Origin: Pseudoalteromonas undina
GTDB lineage: Bacteria > Pseudomonadota > Gammaproteobacteria > Enterobacterales > Alteromonadaceae
Assembly (NCBI RefSeq): GCF_000238275.3
Contig: NZ_AHCF03000003.1
Location: forward strand, 124,001-188,000
Direction of reading: 5' to 3'
Length of the DNA stretch: 64,000 nucleotides
Each line of letters starts with the position of its first letter. The first letter of the stretch is position 1. The notes below the pieces were generated by a model. It saw only the letters and a list, made by a program, of their open reading frames with translations, did no database searches and was not told where the DNA came from. The position numbers were made by a program, and so were the translations under genes. This document shows positions 48,001-57,559 of the stretch, piece after piece.

Positions 48001-48027
48001 TTATCGGCGCTTTCAACAATAAGTTAA
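48001..48027 (-). promoter_or_regulatory. Sigma-28 (FliA) promoter
   Basis: On the minus strand TTAACTTA, an 11-base spacer, then GCCGATAA. The E. coli FliA consensus is TAAAGTTT-N11-GCCGATAA; the -10 is perfect. It lies about 23-35 bp before the receptor start, so the receptor belongs to the late flagellar/chemotaxis regulon. Confidence 0.85.
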
Positions 48028-48275
48028 GTAATTAAAAATAATTAATTTTTACTGTTAATAGTTAGTTGCTAAATTTACCGTGAAACTTCATCACACACTA
48101 AGCATACATAATTCAACTATTCGACTATGGATATAAAATAATACAAGGCAATTCTCCTCGTCCTTAATTAGATTAAGGGAGTGTTGCTATTTTTTACACT
48201 TAGTTGTGAATGGTTTGTAATTATGTAATTTAACATGCACTCTTAAACTTAACAGATGTATTAACTTTTTTCAGT

Positions 48276-49094
48276 TTATTTAGACAAAAGTTGTGATTTT
48301 TCTGAAATTTTTTGTTTGCTTTGTAAATCTATTAAGGTCATTGAGCCGCCCCAGACGCAACCTGTGTCTAGAGCGTACAGGTGTTTGTAGGGAGTTTGAC
48401 CTTCAAGGGCAGCCCAATGACCAAAAATAAGGTCATGTTGAGCGTTAACGATTTTAGGGTGAGAAAACCAAGGAATTAATGAGTGGCTATTGGCTGTTGC
48501 TTCTTTTGCATTAAAATCAAGCAAATTATCAGGCGTAACAAAGCGCATACGGGTGAAATAATTAACGATATAGCGAAACTTTGCAGCGTCATCAAGCTGC
48601 TCACTCCATGAAAGTGGGTGAGGCTGATACATGTTTTTTAAGAAGTATTGAGCGTTGTCAGCACCATAGCATTGCTGCGCGAATTGGGCATGCTGAATGG
48701 CTTGCTCGCATGACCAATCAGGATTAAGTCCTGCGTGAGAGATAAAACAATCATACTGCTCTAAATAAAGAGCTAAAGGCTGAGTTTGTAAAAACGCGAT
48801 GTACTCGGGGAGTTTACTGCTGTTGAACAGTGTCGTTAGTTTGTCTTTAGGGTTGGGTGCAACATTATTTAAATAACAGGCAATCATGTGTAAGTCATGA
48901 TTGCCTAATGTGACGCTAACGCTGTCTTGATGTTGATAAATATAATCAAGGCACGCTTTGGAGTCTGGGCCGCGAGCAACAATATCACCTACTAGGTAGA
49001 GGTGGTCTTTGCTAGGGTTAAAGTCGACTTGCTTTAACAATAAACTAAATTCGTTAAAGCAGCCTTGTAAATCACCTATTGCGTAGTCAGCCAT
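48276..49094 (-). CDS. apaH: Bis(5'-nucleosyl)-tetraphosphatase, symmetrical
   Basis: 272-residue metallophosphatase that hydrolyses Ap4A to two ADP and can remove Np4 caps from RNA. Metal motifs: GDLQGCFNEF at the start, VGDIVARGPDS, LGNHDLHMI, and later ISHAGLNP. E. coli ApaH is 280 residues. Last gene of the surA-pdxA-rsmA-apaG-apaH cluster, 15 bp after apaG. Confidence 0.97.
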   Translation of the reverse strand: MADYAIGDLQGCFNEFSLLLKQVDFNPSKDHLYLVGDIVARGPDSKACLDYIYQHQDSVSVTLGNHDLHMIACYLNNVAPNPKDKLTTLFNSSKLPEYIAFLQTQPLALYLEQYDCFISHAGLNPDWSCEQAIQHAQFAQQCYGADNAQYFLKNMYQPHPLSWSEQLDDAAKFRYIVNYFTRMRFVTPDNLLDFNAKEATANSHSLIPWFSHPKIVNAQHDLIFGHWAALEGQTPYKHLYALDTGCVWGGSMTLIDLQSKQKISEKSQLLSK

Positions 49095-49109
49095 TAGTCG
49101 CTGTTTTAA

Positions 49110-49499
49110 TCAGTGTAAGATATTAGGGCAAGCTAAACGGAACACATTTATGGGTGCTTCAAACTCAGCACCAAACTCGTTTCGTAAAGTGTAATGCCCT
49201 TGCATGGTGCCTACGGGAGTGTCTAATATTGCACCACTGGTGTATTTGTAACTTTCACCAGGGGCTATATCTGGGGTTTCACCCACCACACCTTCGCCTT
49301 GCACTTCTACTTCTTTACCGTTGGCATCGGTAATTAACCAATAGCGGCTAAGTAGTTTTGCACTACATAAACTGTGGTTTTTTATAGTAACGGAATAAGC
49401 AAATACAAATTTATCAAGTTCAGGTTGCGATTGCTCTTCTACATAAAATGTTTCTACAGATACCTTTACAGGTGATCCCATATTACTGCTTGTTGTCAT
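49110..49499 (-). CDS. apaG: ApaG/CorD protein
   Basis: 129-residue DUF525 domain protein: [61 protein letters not shown]. It has a fibronectin III-like fold; its function in bacteria is not settled. It overlaps the end of rsmA by 17 bases if it starts at 49499; a second ATG at 49481 just clears the rsmA stop. Confidence 0.95.
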   Translation of the reverse strand: MTTSSNMGSPVKVSVETFYVEEQSQPELDKFVFAYSVTIKNHSLCSAKLLSRYWLITDANGKEVEVQGEGVVGETPDIAPGESYKYTSGAILDTPVGTMQGHYTLRNEFGAEFEAPINVFRLACPNILH

Positions 49500-50289
49500 A
49501 AATCCAGTTAGCTATATCAATAAATTGTTGTAACGACAGGCTCTCAGCACGCAAGGTAATATCAATGCCAATGCTGGTTAACTCTTCAGCGGTTAAAAGG
49601 TTGCCTAGGCTGTTGCGCAGTGTTTTACGACGTTGATTAAACGCTTCTAAACAGACTGTATTTAGTATTTTAACGCTTTTAGCTGTGCGCTGTTCTGCCT
49701 TTTTGGGGATTAAGCGAATAACCGCAGAATCTACTTTAGGTGCAGGTTTAAAGCACTCTGGTGGTACTTCTACTACAGGCATCGCATTACAGTAGTATTG
49801 AGTCATTACACTCAAGCGGCCAAAGGTTTTGCTGCCTGGGCCTGCAACCATGCGTTTTACCACTTCTTTTTGCAGCATAAAGTGCATGTGCTCAATATGA
49901 TCGGCAAATTCAAAAAGGTGAAACAACAAAGGAGTAGAAATGTTGTACGGTAGGTTACCAAATACTTTTAGCTTTTTGTCGTCTTTAACTAGGCTTGCAA
50001 AATCAAACTTCATTGCATCGCCTTGGTTTACGGTTAATTTAGGCCCTAAAAAAGGGTGTTCAATTAAACGTTGGGCTAAATCTTTATCTAGCTCAACAAC
50101 CGTTAAATGGCCACTTAAATCGGCTACAGGCTCAGTAATAGCGCCAAGGCCTGGGCCAATTTCGACTAAATTATCTTGCGGCTTGGGATCAATAGCGGTG
50201 ACAATTTTATCGATGATTGATTCATCGAATAAAAAGTTTTGGCCAAAACGTTTACGGGCGCGGTGTCCTAAATGTACTTTATCGGTCAT
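49483..50289 (-). CDS. rsmA: 16S rRNA dimethyladenosine transferase RsmA/KsgA
   Basis: 268-residue methyltransferase that dimethylates A1518 and A1519 of 16S rRNA late in 30S assembly. Motifs: [21 protein letters not shown]-binding [14 protein letters not shown], catalytic NLPYNISTP, and C-terminal [12 protein letters not shown]. It overlaps pdxA by four bases (ATGA), indicating coupled translation. Confidence 0.97.
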   Translation of the reverse strand: MTDKVHLGHRARKRFGQNFLFDESIIDKIVTAIDPKPQDNLVEIGPGLGAITEPVADLSGHLTVVELDKDLAQRLIEHPFLGPKLTVNQGDAMKFDFASLVKDDKKLKVFGNLPYNISTPLLFHLFEFADHIEHMHFMLQKEVVKRMVAGPGSKTFGRLSVMTQYYCNAMPVVEVPPECFKPAPKVDSAVIRLIPKKAEQRTAKSVKILNTVCLEAFNQRRKTLRNSLGNLLTAEELTSIGIDITLRAESLSLQQFIDIANWIYDNKQ

Positions 50290-51278
50290 TGATTCTGTGC
50301 TTTTTCATGGGCGAGCTTAATTGCTTCGCGGATCGCTAATTCAAAACTGCCAACATCAGCATCGCCTGTACCGGCTAAATCAAGCGCAGTACCGTGGTCG
50401 ACTGAAGTGCGGATAAATGGAAGGCCAAGAGTTATATTCACTGACTTACCAAATCCTTTGTATTTTAGCACAGGTAATCCCTGATCGTGATACATAGCCA
50501 GTACTGCATCGGCTTCATTTAGGTATTTATCTTGAAATAATGTATCTGCTGGTAAAGGACCGATTAAGTTCATCCCTTCAGCTCTTAGTATGTCAAGTGT
50601 AGGCGTTATCGTGTCGATTTCTTCGCGGCCTAAATGGCCATCTTCACCAGCGTGCGGGTTTAAGCCACAGACTAAAATACGCGGTTGCTCAATACCAAAC
50701 TTGGTTTTTAAGTCATGATTAAGAATATTAGCCACTTTAACCAGTCGCTCTTGGGTAATAGCACGAGCAACATAAGCAAGCGGGATATGCGTTGTTACTA
50801 ATGCAACTCGCAGCCCTTCGGTAGCTAATAACATAACAACATCAGCGGTGCCCGACTGTTGAGCAAAGTACTCAGTGTGGCCACTAAAAGAAATACCGGC
50901 TTGGTTAATAATACCTTTATGAACAGGGCCAGTAACAACGGCATCAAAAGTGCCGTCCATATTCTTCTCACTGGCGATACGCAGTGTATCTAGTACGTAT
51001 TGACCGTTTGCGTCATTTAGCTCACCCAGTTCAACTGACTCGGCTAAATCAATCTGTTTTATATATAAGCTGCCAGCCGCTGTAGGCATGGCTTCGGCGC
51101 TTTCATCAAATTCAATTAACTTAATGTTTAAACCTAAATGTTTAGCGCGCTGCTTTAGTAGCGATGCATCTGCAATCGCTACTAGCTGTGCATCCCAGCT
51201 GTGCTGTGCCAGTTTTAATAGCAAGTCAGGGCCAATGCCAGCAGGCTCACCAGGGGTTACCGCAATTCTTAAGGTCAT
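50286..51278 (-). CDS. pdxA: 4-hydroxythreonine-4-phosphate dehydrogenase
   Basis: 330-residue NAD-dependent, metal-requiring enzyme of pyridoxal phosphate synthesis. Motifs: [17 protein letters not shown] near the start, [17 protein letters not shown], metal-ligand His residues in [10 protein letters not shown] and [13 protein letters not shown], and [13 protein letters not shown]. Length is normal. It starts two bases after surA. Confidence 0.97.
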   Translation of the reverse strand: MTLRIAVTPGEPAGIGPDLLLKLAQHSWDAQLVAIADASLLKQRAKHLGLNIKLIEFDESAEAMPTAAGSLYIKQIDLAESVELGELNDANGQYVLDTLRIASEKNMDGTFDAVVTGPVHKGIINQAGISFSGHTEYFAQQSGTADVVMLLATEGLRVALVTTHIPLAYVARAITQERLVKVANILNHDLKTKFGIEQPRILVCGLNPHAGEDGHLGREEIDTITPTLDILRAEGMNLIGPLPADTLFQDKYLNEADAVLAMYHDQGLPVLKYKGFGKSVNITLGLPFIRTSVDHGTALDLAGTGDADVGSFELAIREAIKLAHEKAQNQ

Positions 51279-51280
51279 AA

Positions 51281-52576
51281 TTATTCGTCTGTTGGGAAAA
51301 TTTCAACATGGGCTTGTTCGCGCATTTCTTGCTGCCAGTTAAAGCTTTCTTCTTTAAATTTACGATTAAACAACATGCCATGTGCACGATTACGTTTAGC
51401 TTGCTCGGTTTTATCAGCAACGCGTGTATCTAATAACTGTACAATGTGCCAACCATACTGAGTTCTAAATGGTTCGCTGATTTCGTTTTGATCAAGAGAT
51501 AGTAATGTATCTCTAAACGCAGGTACGTAGGTAGTTGGATCAGTCCAGTCGTATTGTCCGCCTTTAAGTGCTGAGCCTGGATCTTGCGAGTGCTCTTTAG
51601 CTAGTTCTGCAAAGTCAGCATTTCCAGCACGTAAATCCTTAACAAAGCCAGTTAGCATAGTGCGGGCTTTTTCTTCGCTTAAAATAATTGAAGGCTTAAT
51701 AAGAATATGACGAGATTTAACTTCTGTGGTTTCTACTACTTGGCGACCACGTACGTCTTGCACCTTAATAATGTGAAAACCTGCGCCAGAGCGAAGCGGG
51801 CCAATAATCGCATCTTTCTTTTGACCTTTTACAGCTTCTGCAAATAAAGATGGCATTTCGTTAATGCCCATCCAGCCTAATTGACCTCCCTCAAGCGCTT
51901 TTGAGCCACTTGATGAAGAAATAGCAATACGCTTAAATTCTTGGCCGTCTTGCAGCAGCTCAATTACTTTGTCTGCGCGTGTTTTTGCAGAGCTTACGTC
52001 GTCTGCACTTGCCCCGCTTGGAATATCGATAAGAATATGACCAATATCGTATTCTTCGGCATTTTGGCCTTGGCTATCCATAATTTTTAGTAAGTTATCA
52101 ATTTCTTGGTCACTTACATATATACGGCGGTCTACGTTTGCACGCGTTACTTGTTGCGTGGTTATCTCTTTACGAATTTCTTCACGGTAAGCTTGAAAGC
52201 TCTCACCCGACGCTTCAATAGTACGACGTAAATCAGCAATTGTACCGCCTTGCTCTTTGGCCATGTTGGCAAGTGTTTGGTCAAGCTGGCTATCTGAAAT
52301 CTCTAAGCCCATGCGCTCAGCCATTTGCATCATTAGCGTTTGATTAACTAAGCGCTCAATTGCTTGTACACGTAGTGTTTCGTCTTTTGGCAGCTGTTGA
52401 TTTTGTTCTTCTGCTTGCTTTTTAACACGATCAACAATGGTATCTACTTCACTTTTTAAAATAACGCCTTGGTTTACAATACCAATCACTTTATCTATTT
52501 CGACCGGTGCGGCGAATGCACTTTGGCATAAGCTAAACGTTAAAACTGCTGATGTTAATAATTTTTTTAAATTCAT
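51281..52576 (-). CDS. surA: Periplasmic chaperone / peptidyl-prolyl isomerase SurA
   Basis: 431 residues with signal peptide ending CQSAFA. N-terminal chaperone domain (about 22-170) with [16 protein letters not shown], two parvulin domains (about 175-275, [14 protein letters not shown]; and 285-385, [14 protein letters not shown]), and a C-terminal helix. It guides outer-membrane proteins, including LptD encoded just upstream, to the Bam complex. The gene lies 96 bp after lptD. Confidence 0.97.
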   Translation of the reverse strand: MNLKKLLTSAVLTFSLCQSAFAAPVEIDKVIGIVNQGVILKSEVDTIVDRVKKQAEEQNQQLPKDETLRVQAIERLVNQTLMMQMAERMGLEISDSQLDQTLANMAKEQGGTIADLRRTIEASGESFQAYREEIRKEITTQQVTRANVDRRIYVSDQEIDNLLKIMDSQGQNAEEYDIGHILIDIPSGASADDVSSAKTRADKVIELLQDGQEFKRIAISSSSGSKALEGGQLGWMGINEMPSLFAEAVKGQKKDAIIGPLRSGAGFHIIKVQDVRGRQVVETTEVKSRHILIKPSIILSEEKARTMLTGFVKDLRAGNADFAELAKEHSQDPGSALKGGQYDWTDPTTYVPAFRDTLLSLDQNEISEPFRTQYGWHIVQLLDTRVADKTEQAKRNRAHGMLFNRKFKEESFNWQQEMREQAHVEIFPTDE

Positions 52577-52672
52577 ATTCTTTTTACTACTCTTACTAAT
52601 AGTACTGTTGTAATGCTAAAAGCGACTAGATTGATATAGTTATTTGTAAATTTTTACTATACAAAATGCAGC

Positions 52673-54919
52673 TTAGTCATTAAGAAAATACGGCCTACGA
52701 TAACCAAAAATACCTTGTTGTAATAATTTTTGAGCATCATAACGGCTTTTACTACCAAGCCCTTTTAATACAAAATTCAAACGAATGCTTGAATCAAAAG
52801 TGGCTTGGGGTTGCCCAATTGACTGATTTAAATCAGTTTCAATTTGGCGGTGGCCAGTAATTTGGAACGCCCAACAGCACGATTCATACTGTAATCCACT
52901 AAATACTTCAATACTGCGGTTATTATCAAGGTCGCGATGGTAACTTGCAATAAATTGCCATTCGTCACTAATAGGGATGCTTGTAAATAAGCCCGCTTGT
53001 TCGATTGTATTTCCTGAGACATCATTTGCATAGCGATGGTTCAATTGAACCAGCTGATTATCGTCACCTTTATAATCTAAGGTTAAATTTGACTGGATAA
53101 TTTGCTTGCCATCCGTGTCGTACTGAATTCCACCCGATAAATACCAGCGGCGATGCCAATGTAACATGGTTTGCGCTGCAAACAAGGCATTGTAGTTACT
53201 GTCGCTATTCAGCCCTTGCTCTGTGGGCTTGGCTGAATCACTTAAATAAAATATTTGGCCAGCACTGAAATTAAATACTTCTTCATTTTTATTATCAAAT
53301 AAACGGGTGGTTGCCCCAAGCGTAAACTGATTTGCAGCGGCAATACGGTCAACACTTGAAAAACGCGCATCTCTAAATAAGCCAAAAAAGTCATCTTGTA
53401 ATTTAGTGGTATCGTATAAGCCAATGTCAGATTGATCTTTGTTAGGCGTATATAAATACTGAATTTGTGGCTCTAAGGTTTGAATACCATCGTCGATAAA
53501 AATTGAGGTATCACGCTCAAAGTTAAGCTGAGAATATAAGCGCACTTTTGGCAATGTGCGCGAAACATTATCGCTATACTGTGTACCCTGTAAATCACCG
53601 TCTTGTTTATAGTTAGTTTGCAATAAGCTCACTTCAGATAAAAACGACCAGGCATACTCTTTGTAATCAAAGCGTGCTTTAGGTTCTATATGCACGCGAG
53701 TTGCTTGATCAATAACCGCTGAGCTATTAGTAAAGTGGCTCAGCTCCCCTGAAACAGTAAAATCGAAGTAATCAATTTTCCACGGCGTAGTTTGTGTAAA
53801 GTTAACTTGCGGTAAGGCTGTATATGACTCTAAGTGGTCACCGAGTACTTCAAAGTTTTGTATTTTTATATCAGTACGCCACATCTCGCCCATATGAGTT
53901 AGTGAGCCGGTACGATAAAGCTGAGTATCGGTTTTACTTGCATAAGTTGAGTTTAAATCAGTGAGGTAGTTATCATCACTGACATTGGTAATATCAATAC
54001 TGGCTCGCCAGTCTTCGCCTATATAGCTTTTTTGTTGCCAATGAAACAAAAAACGCTCGTCAAGCTCAGGCTCTGAGTCATCTTTATTTAAGTATTCGAC
54101 AGCCACTAAACCTTGGTGTTCTGGAGTTAGATATCTAAATTCAGTTTGTAGCTGTAAACCTTTACGTGACATATAACGCGGCGTAATGGTTGCATCATAG
54201 TTTGGAGCAATATTCCAATAATAAGGCGTAATAGTCTCTAACCCATAACGATCTGAACTTGAAAAGCTGGGCGTTAATAAGCCTGACTTACGGCGCTCAT
54301 CGAGTGGGAAAGTAAAATAAGGTAAATAGAGTACTGGCGTGTCTAAAATACGTAGCACCGCATTGTAGGTTTCACCCCAGCCTTCTTCTCGTGATAAATT
54401 AATTTCGTCGGCTTCAATCGCCCACACAGGCGTATTACCAGGGCAAGCAGTAAAGCTTGCATTCATCAGCATTAAGCCAGACTTGTCGATGGTGAGTTTT
54501 TCCGCGCCGCCTTTGCCTTGCTGTTGTGTTAGGCTGTATTGTGCGCCTAATAAGCTAAAGGCTGAGTTATTTAAATCGGCGTTTAAGCCCGCACTTTGAA
54601 CTTTGCTCACATAATCGCGATAGGTAATAGGGCCGGTGGCATTGAGTAAGCCGCGTTGTTTATCAATCAGTGCTGATTGTGCGGACAAACTCATGTTAAC
54701 GGTGTTAATATCAACATTACCAGTAAATTCAGCGCTTTGTGTGCCTAAAAGCTCAACGTCATCAGCGCTGATATCAACCGTTCCAAGCTCAAGGCCAGCT
54801 AGCGGTTGCCAAGCTCTGGTTTGCATTGAAGTGCCACAAAAGTTGTGTGTCAGTTCAGTTTCGGCAAGCGATGGTGCGCTCAGTACGCTTAGCATCAAAA
54901 TGCCCCAGGTTTTGCTCAT
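52673..54919 (-). CDS. lptD: LPS-assembly protein LptD
   Basis: 748-residue outer-membrane protein that inserts lipopolysaccharide in the outer leaflet with LptE. Signal peptide MSKTWGILMLSVLSAPSLAE, N-terminal OstA/LptA-like beta-jellyroll (about 45-180, SADDVELLGTQSAEFTG), and the large beta-barrel (about 190-748). Cysteines at HNFCGTS, TACPGN and YESCCWAF fit the conserved disulfide pattern with an adjacent Cys pair near the C terminus. It is divergent from amgK-murU and heads the surA cluster. Confidence 0.96.
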   Translation of the reverse strand: MSKTWGILMLSVLSAPSLAETELTHNFCGTSMQTRAWQPLAGLELGTVDISADDVELLGTQSAEFTGNVDINTVNMSLSAQSALIDKQRGLLNATGPITYRDYVSKVQSAGLNADLNNSAFSLLGAQYSLTQQQGKGGAEKLTIDKSGLMLMNASFTACPGNTPVWAIEADEINLSREEGWGETYNAVLRILDTPVLYLPYFTFPLDERRKSGLLTPSFSSSDRYGLETITPYYWNIAPNYDATITPRYMSRKGLQLQTEFRYLTPEHQGLVAVEYLNKDDSEPELDERFLFHWQQKSYIGEDWRASIDITNVSDDNYLTDLNSTYASKTDTQLYRTGSLTHMGEMWRTDIKIQNFEVLGDHLESYTALPQVNFTQTTPWKIDYFDFTVSGELSHFTNSSAVIDQATRVHIEPKARFDYKEYAWSFLSEVSLLQTNYKQDGDLQGTQYSDNVSRTLPKVRLYSQLNFERDTSIFIDDGIQTLEPQIQYLYTPNKDQSDIGLYDTTKLQDDFFGLFRDARFSSVDRIAAANQFTLGATTRLFDNKNEEVFNFSAGQIFYLSDSAKPTEQGLNSDSNYNALFAAQTMLHWHRRWYLSGGIQYDTDGKQIIQSNLTLDYKGDDNQLVQLNHRYANDVSGNTIEQAGLFTSIPISDEWQFIASYHRDLDNNRSIEVFSGLQYESCCWAFQITGHRQIETDLNQSIGQPQATFDSSIRLNFVLKGLGSKSRYDAQKLLQQGIFGYRRPYFLND

Positions 54920-55013
54920 TTATCGACCTTTATGCTCTGTGATTAGTTACAAGCTATACATAATAAAGGAAAACAATAGCAAAGTAATTAGTGAAAAATA
55001 GATAGCTTATAAA

Positions 55014-56015
55014 ATGACACGTTTTGAGAGTTTACAACAGTTTATTAATACTCACTTTAGTGAGCAATCCTGCGCGCTTAATGCAATAACCGCAGATGCC
55101 AGTTTTCGCCGTTATTATAGGTTAAGCGCTGAAAATAAAAGCTTTATTGTGATGGACTCAGATCCAAAAAAAGTTAACAACGTCCCTTATATTGCATTAA
55201 ATAAGGTGTTTTCTGAGCATGGGTTTTTATTACCATCCATTATTCATAGTGATGAGCAGCAAGGTTTTTTTATTTTAAGTGATTTGGGTAACACCCATTT
55301 AGCTGACTTGCTTGATGATGCCAATCGCAGCGAGCATTACCAGCAGCTGATCAGTTTAAGTGCCAAGTGGGCTAAAACGCCTAAAGCTCCGTCAATGAAT
55401 CCGTATGACCATGACTTTATTGCACTTGAGCTGGATATTTTTAAAAATTGGTTAGTTAATGATTTTATTAGTACAGAGCTCAGCGCTGAGCAACAAAATA
55501 TATGGCAAACAAGTGCTGCGCTGCTAATCAATACACTGCTTGAACAACCCACAGTGACTATGCATCGCGATTACCACAGCCGTAATATTATGCGCTGCGA
55601 GCAGCAATGGGCAATTATTGATTATCAAGACGCGGTACAAGGTCCGTTATGTTATGACTTAGTCTCGCTTTTAAGAGATTGTTATTTTAAATTGCCCAAC
55701 GACGAGCTGACTCATTTACTTGAGTTTGGTTATGACGAATTTAAGCGCCAAAGTTTAATAACTAACGAGTCATTCGCACAATTTAAGTATTGGTTTGATT
55801 TAACCGGCTTGCAGCGCCATTTAAAAGCAGCGGGTATTTTTTGTCGCTTGTTTTTACGGGATGGCAAAAAAGGTTACTTAGCGAATATACTACCGACACT
55901 AACTTATATTGTTGAAGTGGCGGCAGAGTACCCAGAGCTTAGTGGTTTGTCTGATTGGGTAAAAAGTTACGTGGTGCCAAAGGTACAGCAGCGGTTAAAA
56001 GAGGAACAATTATGA
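55014..56015 (+). CDS. amgK: N-acetylmuramate/N-acetylglucosamine kinase AmgK
   Basis: 333-residue aminoglycoside-phosphotransferase-fold kinase. In Pseudomonas AmgK phosphorylates MurNAc at the anomeric position for wall recycling that bypasses de novo UDP-MurNAc synthesis. Motifs: ITADASFRRYYRL near the start, FILSDLGN, catalytic TMHRDYHSRNIM and metal-binding IIDYQDAVQGPLCYDLVSLLRD. Overlaps murU by four bases (ATGA), and lies divergent from lptD, the arrangement known from Pseudomonas. Together with ampD in this window it points to an anabolic recycling route. Confidence 0.92.
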   Translation: MTRFESLQQFINTHFSEQSCALNAITADASFRRYYRLSAENKSFIVMDSDPKKVNNVPYIALNKVFSEHGFLLPSIIHSDEQQGFFILSDLGNTHLADLLDDANRSEHYQQLISLSAKWAKTPKAPSMNPYDHDFIALELDIFKNWLVNDFISTELSAEQQNIWQTSAALLINTLLEQPTVTMHRDYHSRNIMRCEQQWAIIDYQDAVQGPLCYDLVSLLRDCYFKLPNDELTHLLEFGYDEFKRQSLITNESFAQFKYWFDLTGLQRHLKAAGIFCRLFLRDGKKGYLANILPTLTYIVEVAAEYPELSGLSDWVKSYVVPKVQQRLKEEQL

Positions 56016-56668
56016 AGGCCATGATCTTAGCTGCTGGACGCGGTAAACGTATGATGCCGCTCACCGCACAGTTGCCAAAACCTATGTTATGTGTAGCAGG
56101 TAAACCACTTATTGAACATCATATTATGCGCTTAAAAGCGGCTGGTATAACGCAAATTGTGATTAACCTTGCGTGGCAAGGAGATAAAATAAAAACCTAC
56201 TTTGCAGATGGCAGTGCATGGGGTGTAAGTATTACCTATAGCCAGGAAGCAACTGGCGGGCTTGAAACTGCAGGCGGTATTATTCAAGCACTTCCTTTAT
56301 TAGGTGAGTCATTTATTGTTATTAATGGTGATGTTTACAGCGACTACGATATTAGTGCATTAATGCAGCTGCATTTACAGCCAAAAGAAGCGCACATTGT
56401 ATTGGTTGAAAATCCTGCGCATAACCCAGAGGGTGATTTTACCCTAAGCCACTTACCTAATAGTGAACAGCGCTATACTTTTTCTGGAATTGGCCGTTAT
56501 CAGGCTGATTTCTTTGAAGGGCTGGCCCTAGGTACCCGCCCGTTAGGGCCTTTACTGCGTGAAAAAATAAATGAACATTTAGTCTCCACTGAACTCTATA
56601 TTGGCCAATGGGACGATATAGGCACACCAGAGCGTTTATCGACTCTTAACCAACAATTAGCGCCATAA
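56012..56668 (+). CDS. murU: N-acetylmuramate alpha-1-phosphate uridylyltransferase MurU
   Basis: 218-residue nucleotidyltransferase that makes UDP-MurNAc from MurNAc-1-phosphate. Motifs: MILAAGRGKRMMPLT (G-X-G-T/K-R type), PKPMLCVAGKPLIEHHI, FIVINGDVYSDYD with the metal-binding Asp, and C-terminal YIGQWDDIGTPERL. ATG 56012 behind GAGGAACAATT is chosen because it overlaps the amgK stop and fits the family start; the frame runs 57 bases further upstream inside amgK. Confidence 0.94.
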   Translation: MKAMILAAGRGKRMMPLTAQLPKPMLCVAGKPLIEHHIMRLKAAGITQIVINLAWQGDKIKTYFADGSAWGVSITYSQEATGGLETAGGIIQALPLLGESFIVINGDVYSDYDISALMQLHLQPKEAHIVLVENPAHNPEGDFTLSHLPNSEQRYTFSGIGRYQADFFEGLALGTRPLGPLLREKINEHLVSTELYIGQWDDIGTPERLSTLNQQLAP

Positions 56669-56701
56669 GCTAAATATAAAACACTAGAGGTAAGTTTTAA
56701 A

Positions 56702-57559
56702 ATGTGGGGAAAAATTCTCGGTTTCTGTTTTGGTTTTATGTTTGGCAAAATATTTGGCGCCATTTTAGGCTTATACCTAGGTCATATGTTTGATAAAAGC
56801 CTAAAGAAAGACTTTGATCAGGCTGGCGGCTTCTCTAACCTTTTTAAGGGCGATGATGTTAACGAGCGCCAAGCACTGTTTTTTTCTAGCTGCTTTGCAG
56901 TAATGGGGCATATCGCCAAGTCAAATGGACGAATAAGCGAAACCCATATTAAAGCTGCGACGCTATTTATGGATGAAATGGGCTTAAAAGGCGAAGAGCG
57001 CCGTGAAGCTCAACAAGCGTTTCAATCAGGTAAAGACAGCGACTTTTCACTCAAAGACACAGTTTATGACTTTAAAGAACGTTTTGCTAAACGTTACGAT
57101 TTACTGCAGTTATTTTTAGAAATTCAAATTCAAATGGCGTTTTCTGATGGCGTGCTTGCCGCGCAAGAAAAGCAATTATTACAAGAAGTCAGCAAGCAGT
57201 TGGGGGTATCTAAAGCACACTTTGCCTTTGTACTAAAACGTTATCAAGCAGAGTTTAATTTTAGGCAGCAACAACAGCGCTTTAGGCAGCAGCAAAGTCA
57301 GAGCAGTAGTTACCGAGAAGGCTCAGGACATCATGTACCGCCAAGTAATGATATGAATCGCTCGCAGGCATTGGCCTTATTGGGATTAAATAAAGACGCG
57401 TCGCAACGTGATATTAAAGTAGCGTACCGAAAGCTTATGGCTCAGCACCATCCTGATAAACTGGTATCGCAAGGTTTACCTAAGCATATGATGGAAGTCG
57501 CGGTTAAAAAAAGCCAAGATATTCAAGCCGCTTACGAGTATTTAAAAAAGGCGGCGTAA
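56702..57559 (+). CDS. djlA: Co-chaperone DjlA
   Basis: 285-residue membrane-anchored J protein. N-terminal Gly-rich transmembrane segment GFCFGFMFGKIFGAILGLYL, TerB-like domain (about 55-175), Gln-rich linker, and C-terminal J domain (about 218-285) with AQHHPDKLVSQG carrying the HPD tripeptide that stimulates DnaK. Length fits DjlA. Its last 18 bases overlap the convergent DUF3530 gene. Confidence 0.96.
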   Translation: MWGKILGFCFGFMFGKIFGAILGLYLGHMFDKSLKKDFDQAGGFSNLFKGDDVNERQALFFSSCFAVMGHIAKSNGRISETHIKAATLFMDEMGLKGEERREAQQAFQSGKDSDFSLKDTVYDFKERFAKRYDLLQLFLEIQIQMAFSDGVLAAQEKQLLQEVSKQLGVSKAHFAFVLKRYQAEFNFRQQQQRFRQQQSQSSSYREGSGHHVPPSNDMNRSQALALLGLNKDASQRDIKVAYRKLMAQHHPDKLVSQGLPKHMMEVAVKKSQDIQAAYEYLKKAA

